From positions 248,001 to 312,000 of the forward strand of contig CAWBIK010000004.1 of assembly GCA_963788965.1 (NCBI GenBank): a stretch of 64,000 nt of DNA, written 5' to 3'. Below are positions 58,451 to 64,000 of the stretch, piece by piece. The translations under genes and the position numbers were made by a program. The stretch's first letter is position 1. Each line of letters opens with the position of its first letter. This stretch comes from QHXQ01 sp963788965 (GTDB lineage: Bacteria > Acidobacteriota > Blastocatellia > Pyrinomonadales > Pyrinomonadaceae). The notes beneath the pieces are model-generated. The model did not search any database, was not told where the DNA came from, and saw only the letters and a program-made list of their open reading frames with translations.

Positions 58451-59756
58451 ACCAAACTTTGCCGAACAGCGGGCACAGGGTTGCGGGACACGCGGGCCGG
58501 TTCAAACGCACGACGACGGCTTCCGTCTGCGGCGCGGTCGTGAACTCAAGCGCGACCTCACGCCAGTCGCTTGTGCCGACCGCGAGCGGCGCTGATGCGA
58601 CCAGCACGCGCGCCGGCTCGTTGGCCACCACGACCTCTGTTAAGACCGTGCTTGCGCCCTTCACGTCTTCGCCGCGCACGAAGTAGGTCAGGCGGTAGCG
58701 CGTCTGCGGCGCGACGACGACGAGTTGCGAGACGTTGCTAAAGTCGAGCGCCTCGGATGCGTTGAAGATGACGCGCAGACTGCGTGCGCCGCTGTGCCGC
58801 TGCCGCTCGTCGAGGTTGATCTGCGTCGGCGCGACGGGCGGCGTGACTTGCCAATCGTACCAAGTGCGGCCCGGCGGCCCGACCGCCGACTCGAAGCCGC
58901 CGTTCATGATCTGTTCGAGCGCCGGGGCGGCGACGTTGCCTGCGCCCGCCTCGCCCGCGCCGCTCAACTCGCGCTGCACTTCGAGCGCCGCCGCGTACTG
59001 CTTCGCGTTAAAGAAGGCATCGCGGAGTTTTTCGCCGGTCGGCCGGTGTGTGCGTCGCTCGGCAGGGGCGAGGCTCTGCCAGAGTTTGGCGGCCTCGGCG
59101 AAGGCCGCTTTGCGCATCGCTTCGTCGGCCGGGTGGACGAGCAGAAACTCGATCAGGCCGGCGCGCGTCGCGGGCGCATCGCCGATGGCCGCGACCACGG
59201 CCGGCACGTTGCCCTGCGCCCTGCGCCATGCGACCTCGAAGACTTGCGGCTGAAAGCGCGCCGGGTTGGCGTCGGCCGCGCGGCGCAACTCTGTGAAGGC
59301 TTCGTCGTTGCGCCCGTCGCGCAACAGCAAGTTACCCAGATACCAGTGCGGATCAGGATAGCCGGGCGCAAGTTCCACGGCTCGCCTGAGCGCGCGCTCG
59401 CTGCCCGCGTCGTCGCCCGCCAGCCCGCGCGCCCGTCCCAACTCCAACCAGAGCCGGTAGTCGTGCGGCGACAACGACGCCGCCTGTTCATACTGTGCGA
59501 CCGCTTCGGCCAACTGTTCCGGCTCGAAGCTGCGCTCGGCCAAACGCGCGAGCGTGAAGTGCGGCTGCGGGTCGCTTGGCGCAAGCCGCGCCGCCGCCCG
59601 CGCCGCGCCCGGATCAGACAGCCACTCCGCCATCGTGTTCCCCACGCACCAGCGCACCACGTAACCCGCGCACACAAACGCCATCACGACCGGCACTAGG
59701 AGCAACACGCGCCGCCAGAGTGGTTTGACTGTGATCGAGATAACTTGATCGGACAT
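58347..59756 (-). CDS. Membrane-anchored TPR protein with carbohydrate-binding-like domain
   Basis: This 469-residue protein has an N-terminal membrane helix (about 16-35). TPR repeats lie at about 55-190 (YEQAASLSPHDYRLWLELGR, YLGNLLLRDGRNDEAFTELR). A C-terminal jelly-roll-like domain lies at about 280-440 (NGGFESAVGPPGRTWYDWQV, SGARSLRVIFNASEALDFSN, YRLTYFVRGEDVK), alike to CBM4/9. It probably binds glycans outside the cytoplasm. The last 35 residues overlap the ligase start. Confidence 0.8.
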   Translation of the reverse strand: MSDQVISITVKPLWRRVLLLVPVVMAFVCAGYVVRWCVGNTMAEWLSDPGAARAAARLAPSDPQPHFTLARLAERSFEPEQLAEAVAQYEQAASLSPHDYRLWLELGRARGLAGDDAGSERALRRAVELAPGYPDPHWYLGNLLLRDGRNDEAFTELRRAADANPARFQPQVFEVAWRRAQGNVPAVVAAIGDAPATRAGLIEFLLVHPADEAMRKAAFAEAAKLWQSLAPAERRTHRPTGEKLRDAFFNAKQYAAALEVQRELSGAGEAGAGNVAAPALEQIMNGGFESAVGPPGRTWYDWQVTPPVAPTQINLDERQRHSGARSLRVIFNASEALDFSNVSQLVVVAPQTRYRLTYFVRGEDVKGASTVLTEVVVANEPARVLVASAPLAVGTSDWREVALEFTTAPQTEAVVVRLNRPACPATLCPLFGKVWYDDFNLQRLTGGSAAERGRGNAAAANADGAAPTR

Positions 59757-59783
59757 GAATGCGCCGCCGGCCGCCTACTGTGT

Positions 59784-61601
59784 TCAGTCTACTTCGTCGC
59801 CGAGCGATTCGATCTGAATACGCAAGCGGCGGAGCGCGACGTGGGCGTCGGCGCAGTCGCGGCGGATTTCGCGCAGGCGTTCGTCGGAGAGATGCGCGCT
59901 GGAAATGACGACTTCGGCGACGCGCTGCTCCTGACAGATGCGTTGCAGCGAGCCGTTGCCGCCGAAGACGCGATAACCGTGAATGACTTTGCCCTTCTTC
60001 AGTGGGTCGTCGTCCACGAACCCGACCGGCGTGAGTTGCAGTTCGCGGTTGTTCAAGATTTCGCGTAAGAGCAGTTCGCCCGCGTCGCCCGCGCCGTAGA
60101 TCAACATGCGGCGGCCGGCCGCGCCCGACCCCGACGGCAAGATGCGGCGGAACAGGCGGAACGCTGCGCGGCTGCCCGTCAACATCAGGAACATGAGCAT
60201 CGCGTCGAGCAGAAAGACTTTGCGCGACAGCCCCTCGAAGCGAAACGCGAAGACGAGCGCGATGATGCTGACGAGCGAGCTTAAAATGACCGCTTTGCCG
60301 TAGCCGATCACGTTGTCGATGCTGATGTAGCGCCACAGACCGCGATAGACGCCCGATGCCAAGAAGACGAACATCTTGACGAAGACCAGCACGGGCACGG
60401 TGCGCCAGAACAGATGCCACGCTTCGTCGCTCTGCGACACAGGTCCGTAGAGGAGCGTGTACGCGCTGTAGTACGCCAGCACGACGAGCGCCACGTCTAA
60501 GAGGACCTCAAAGACGCGCCGCTTGTAAGAGAGATCGACGAGGAACGAAACCAGCGGCTTGGTGCGCGCCGCCGCCACTTCTTCTTCGTCGTAAACCTTC
60601 ACGCCCGCCAGATAGACGCCCATCAGCGTCAGCACGATAGTGAACAAGATGATCGCCACGAAACTAAGTTCAAGCCGAATCTTGTTGACCATCAACGCGA
60701 GGAAGCCGGAGAGCGCGGCGAAGCCGTAGAGCATCCAGACCGCGCGCCGCTCCGTCAGACCCAACGCGACCAGCCGGTGCGATGCGTGGTCGCGCCCGCC
60801 TTGCGAGGCCGAGCGCCCGGCCAGTTTGCGTAAGACCGTGACCAGCGTGGTGTCGAAGATCGGGATGAACAGGATGAGCACGGGCACGGCGATCACGATC
60901 AGGTACGAGCGCGAGCGCGTGCCCGCCACGCTCATCAATGCCATCGACGCGATAAAGAAGCCGATGAACAGAGAGCCGCAGTCGCCCATGAAGATCGACG
61001 CGGGGTTCGCGTTGAAGACCAGAAAGCCGCAGAGCGCGGCGGCGAAGATGCCGAGCATCAAGGCTTCCGGCAAGTGCCCCGTCACGAGAAAGCTCAACGC
61101 GAGAAAGCCGGCGGCGATGGCGGCGATGCCGGCCGCCAGCCCGTCCATGTTGTCGAGCAGGTTGAGCGCGTTCGTGATGCCGATGAGCCAGACGAATGTG
61201 ATGGCGATGTTGAGCGCGGGCGTGTAGGTCCACGGCAGGTTCAGCCCGTAATAGATGACAAGGGCCGTGCCCATCACCTGCCCGACCAGTTTCTGATACG
61301 GCTTGACGTGCAGGAAGTCGTCCACCAACCCGACGAGAAACATAAAGGCGCTCGCGGACATCACCACCCAACCGTAAGGGCTGTGCGGCATCGCGGAACG
61401 AAACAGGAGATAGGTCAGCCCGACCGTCAAAAAGATCGCCACGCCGCCGAACATCGCCGTCGGTTTCTTATGCCAACGATCTGCTTTCGGCTGCGCCACC
61501 AACCCGCGCCGCCGCGCCAACGCGCGCACCAGCGGCGTCAAGGCGAGCGCCAACACAAAGGCCACTAAGACGGGCAAGAATTGAACGAAGACGGCTGACA
61601 T
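59784..61601 (-). CDS. WecA/TagO-like phosphotransferase fused to a CapD-like Rossmann domain
   Basis: This 605-residue fusion has residues 1-335 in MraY/WecA style: about ten helices, VDDFLHVKPYQKLVGQ, NLLDNMDGLAAGIAA, IFMGDCGSLFIGF, and GGRDHASHRLVALG. These sites bind Mg and UDP-sugar; the enzyme makes undecaprenyl-PP-sugar. Residues about 365-605 add four helices and a Rossmann domain (MLIYGAGDAGELLLREILNN) like the N-terminal half of CapD/PglF dehydratases, but the dehydratase body is missing. It could bind nucleotide-sugar or regulate. It offers a second priming activity beside the EpsB-like enzyme. Confidence 0.88.
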   Translation of the reverse strand: MSAVFVQFLPVLVAFVLALALTPLVRALARRRGLVAQPKADRWHKKPTAMFGGVAIFLTVGLTYLLFRSAMPHSPYGWVVMSASAFMFLVGLVDDFLHVKPYQKLVGQVMGTALVIYYGLNLPWTYTPALNIAITFVWLIGITNALNLLDNMDGLAAGIAAIAAGFLALSFLVTGHLPEALMLGIFAAALCGFLVFNANPASIFMGDCGSLFIGFFIASMALMSVAGTRSRSYLIVIAVPVLILFIPIFDTTLVTVLRKLAGRSASQGGRDHASHRLVALGLTERRAVWMLYGFAALSGFLALMVNKIRLELSFVAIILFTIVLTLMGVYLAGVKVYDEEEVAAARTKPLVSFLVDLSYKRRVFEVLLDVALVVLAYYSAYTLLYGPVSQSDEAWHLFWRTVPVLVFVKMFVFLASGVYRGLWRYISIDNVIGYGKAVILSSLVSIIALVFAFRFEGLSRKVFLLDAMLMFLMLTGSRAAFRLFRRILPSGSGAAGRRMLIYGAGDAGELLLREILNNRELQLTPVGFVDDDPLKKGKVIHGYRVFGGNGSLQRICQEQRVAEVVISSAHLSDERLREIRRDCADAHVALRRLRIQIESLGDEVD

Positions 61602-61686
61602 GACAGTTGTTCTGAGCTTAACGAGGGCGCGGCCAAGCTATGCGATGCGCCGTTAGAAATCAAGCGACGGCCGGCGCAGGCTACTA

Positions 61687-62649
61687 CTACTGCTCGCTAT
61701 AGTATGCGATCACCTGTTCGAGTATGCCGTCGAGTTTCAGCTTCGGCTCAAAGTCGACCAACTGCCGGACCTTCGTTGTGTCAGGCACACGGCGCGGCAT
61801 GTCCTCGAAGCCTTCTTCGTAGGCTTCATCGTAGGGCACGAAGACGATCTCGGAATTAGACTTGGTCAACTCTTTGACGCGCTCGGCGACTTCCAAGATC
61901 GAGACTTCCTCGTGCGAGCCGATGTTGAAGACTTGGCCCACCGCGTCGTCCGTGTTCATCAACCCGATGAGCGCGCCCACCACGTCGCCCACGTAGCCGA
62001 AGCAACGCGTCTGCTTGCCCGTGCCATAGACCGTGATCGGTCGCCCCGCCAGAGCTTGCTTGACGAAGGTTGGGATCACCATGCCGTACTGACCCGTCTG
62101 ACGCGGCCCGACCGTGTTGAATAAACGCACGACGACCGTGGGCAACTTCTTCTCGCGCCAGTAGGCGAGCGCAAGGAACTCGTCAATCGCCTTCGAGCAG
62201 GCATAGGACCAGCGCCCTTTCGTCGTCGCGCCCATCACGAGGTTGCCGTCTTCCCGAAACGGCACGTCGTTCGATAAGCCATAGACTTCGGAAGTCGAAG
62301 CGATCAGCACCTTCTTCTTCTTCTTGTTCGCCAGCGCGAGGATGACTTCGGTGCAATGCACGTTCGTCTCAATCGTCCGCACCGGGCTTTCGACGATCAG
62401 TTTGACGCCGACCGCCGCCGCCAGATGAAAGACCACGTCGCAAGCGTCCACTAGTTCGGCCGTGACCGGCGTGTTCTGCACCGTGTCGATGGTGTAATGA
62501 AAGCGCGGGTGCTCTTTCAGGTGCGCGATGTTGGTGATCGAGCCGGTAGATAGATCGTCGATGCAAAAAACTTCGTCGCCGCGCGCGATGTATGCATCCG
62601 CGAGGTGCGAGCCGATGAAGCCCGCGCCGCCTGTGATTAAAACTCGCAA
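61687..62649 (-). CDS. NAD-dependent sugar epimerase/dehydratase (SDR)
   Basis: This 320-residue extended SDR has TGGAGFIGSHLADAY (1-20), FHLAAAVGVKLIVESP near 75, the active-site STSEVYG (near 120) and YACSKAIDE (YxxxK near 148), and VVRLFNTVGPRQTGQYGMV near 175. It resembles UDP-glucuronate decarboxylase or UDP-glucose 4-epimerase type enzymes. It supplies a nucleotide sugar for EPS. An in-frame stop is at 61687. The exact substrate cannot be told from motifs. Confidence 0.88.
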   Translation of the reverse strand: MRVLITGGAGFIGSHLADAYIARGDEVFCIDDLSTGSITNIAHLKEHPRFHYTIDTVQNTPVTAELVDACDVVFHLAAAVGVKLIVESPVRTIETNVHCTEVILALANKKKKKVLIASTSEVYGLSNDVPFREDGNLVMGATTKGRWSYACSKAIDEFLALAYWREKKLPTVVVRLFNTVGPRQTGQYGMVIPTFVKQALAGRPITVYGTGKQTRCFGYVGDVVGALIGLMNTDDAVGQVFNIGSHEEVSILEVAERVKELTKSNSEIVFVPYDEAYEEGFEDMPRRVPDTTKVRQLVDFEPKLKLDGILEQVIAYYSEQ

Positions 62650-62702
62650 CAGTTCATTCTCCTGATGAAAATAGTTTGCCTAATGAAGCCGCGCCGAACA
62701 GT

Positions 62703-64000
62703 TCACTCGCCCTTTGCGCGCGCCGACCGGATCGACGCGCCCGCACGCACGTTGCGCCTGCTCTGTGCCGTGCGCGCCACGTCCACACCGGGCCGCAGGT
62801 CCTCGTAAAGATTTAAGAGATCGCTCAACAGCCGCTCGACCGAATAATGGCGCTCGACGTACTCGCGTCCGCGCGCGCCCAACTCGCGCCGCAACGCAAC
62901 CGACTTGAGCAAGTACAACAGTGCCGCGCAAAAACTCTCCGCATCCTGCGGCGGCACGCGCACGCCCCGCTCGCACACAACGAACGGCGCACGCGAGGCC
63001 GCATGCTCATCCTTATCCGTGGGCGCACCGAGCAAGTCCACGACGCCGCCCACGGCCGTCGAGACGACCGCGCGCGCGTTGGCCATCGCTTCGATGAGCG
63101 TGAGCGGCGTGCCTTCGTTCAAAGAGGTGAGCGCCACCACATCAAGCGCCGGGTAATAATTTTCCGGGTCGGCGCGCATGCCCGTGAAGACAACATCTTC
63201 GTCCAAGTTCAACGCGCGCGCCTGCGCTGTCAACTCGCCGCGCAAGCTGCCGTCGCCGACGATCACGAACCGCACACGCGCATGCTTGAACGTGTCTTGT
63301 GCATCCGCCAAACGCGCCTTGCATAAAGCCGCTGCTGCAAGGAACAGCTTGTGATTCTTGATCTCCGTCAAACGCCCGACGATGCCGACGAGCAAATCCG
63401 CGTCGCTTGCGCCGAGTTCCGCACGCATCGTTGCGCGCCGCGTCGCCCAATCGTCATAAGCGTGTACGTCCAACCCAAGCGGGACGACGGCGAACTGTGC
63501 TGCACGGCCGACGCCGAACTGCTCGTGTATCTCGCGCCGCTGCTGCGGGCTGATGACGACGATGCGGTCGGTCACGAGCCACGCGAGCAGTTGTTCGATG
63601 GTCAAGAACAGCCGCGTCTTCAAGCGCCCATAATAGCTGTGGAAGATGTGCCCGTGATACGTGTGGACGAAACGCACGGCGCGCGGGCGACCCACCAGCG
63701 CAGCGGGCGTCAACCAGCGATAACAGAAACCCGCGACGCGCCCGACCGTGCCCGCCTTCGCCGTGTGCGTATGCACGATGTCGGGCCGCTCACGCTTGAA
63801 CAGGCGATAGAGTTTCCAGACCGTGATCGCATCTTTGGGCGAAATCTCGCGGCTCATTTCCGGGATGACCACGGGCACGACGCCTTGCGCCGCCGCGAAG
63901 TAGCCCATGTCGTCTTCGCCCGGCGGCACGATGCCCGCGACCAACACAGACTCGTGCCCGGCGCGGCGCGTGCCCGCCGTGACCCACGCCACATGCTTGG
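62703..64000 (-). CDS. GT4-family glycosyltransferase (5' end cut by window edge)
   Basis: The frame is open at the right edge (KHVAWVTAGTRRAGHESVLVA), about 432 residues seen. Motifs are DIVHTHTAKAGTVGRVAGF, THGHIFHSYYGR-like HTYHGHIFHSYYG, VIVISPQQRREI-like VVISPQQRREIHEQF, VGIVGRLTEIKNHKLFLAAA, FVIVGDGSLRGEL and TSLNEGTPLTLIEAMA. It resembles EPS GT4 enzymes. The C-terminus has an Arg/Ala-rich tail. Confidence 0.88.
   Translation of the reverse strand, partial: KHVAWVTAGTRRAGHESVLVAGIVPPGEDDMGYFAAAQGVVPVVIPEMSREISPKDAITVWKLYRLFKRERPDIVHTHTAKAGTVGRVAGFCYRWLTPAALVGRPRAVRFVHTYHGHIFHSYYGRLKTRLFLTIEQLLAWLVTDRIVVISPQQRREIHEQFGVGRAAQFAVVPLGLDVHAYDDWATRRATMRAELGASDADLLVGIVGRLTEIKNHKLFLAAAALCKARLADAQDTFKHARVRFVIVGDGSLRGELTAQARALNLDEDVVFTGMRADPENYYPALDVVALTSLNEGTPLTLIEAMANARAVVSTAVGGVVDLLGAPTDKDEHAASRAPFVVCERGVRVPPQDAESFCAALLYLLKSVALRRELGARGREYVERHYSVERLLSDLLNLYEDLRPGVDVARTAQSRRNVRAGASIRSARAKGE

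Overview
The window reads as a GC-rich chromosomal segment of an Acidobacteriota bacterium, most likely class Blastocatellia. This is inferred from a PEP-CTERM/exosortase (XrtA-type) export system, a Solibacter-type C-terminal domain (the TIGR03437 kind), the codon style, and many long intergenic palindromes of the ACCACGAAG type. No rRNA, tRNA, CRISPR array, insertion sequence or prophage was seen.

Layout. 1-1358: a PEGA-domain secreted protein (cut by the left edge) and a PEP-CTERM protein. 1675-19071: housekeeping genes, namely pnp, rpsO, a type II NADH dehydrogenase-like enzyme, dusB, a DUF4920-type protein, a divergent mreB, an S4-domain protein, a SurA-like chaperone, mfd, rfaE2 and a broken lysS. 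19161-33858: the exopolysaccharide/exosortase core, almost all on the minus strand: wecB-like epimerase, exosortase, EpsI, giant TPR lipoprotein, Wzz-like chain-length protein, AAA ATPase, BY-kinase, EpsB-like priming transferase, Wza-like export protein, Ycf48-like propeller and a TPR protein. 34197-41060: two paralogous secreted beta-propeller proteins flanking two glycosyltransferases; the larger one lies behind cyclic-di-GMP-I (GEMM) riboswitch aptamers. 41148-52461: methyltransferase, YdcF-like protein, three or four glycosyltransferases, asparagine synthase, flippase and O-antigen ligase. 52563-54934: a sigma-like regulator and a small zinc-finger protein. 55011-64000: acyl-CoA ligase, second O-antigen ligase, TPR/carbohydrate-binding protein, WecA-like fusion, NAD-dependent epimerase and a GT4 cut by the right edge.

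How it works together (inference). The WecA-like and EpsB-like enzymes prime lipid carriers. The glycosyltransferases extend the sugar, the flippase and O-antigen ligases move and polymerise it, and the Wzz/BY-kinase/Wza set exports it. XrtA/EpsI process PEP-CTERM proteins into the matrix. Cyclic-di-GMP control of the large secreted propeller protein fits a biofilm or matrix switch.

Two signals run through the window. All five convergent gene junctions carry a long inverted repeat. About ten genes are broken by what look like single-base indels, mostly in GC-rich runs, which points to draft-quality sequence more than to gene decay; lysS is a more complex case.
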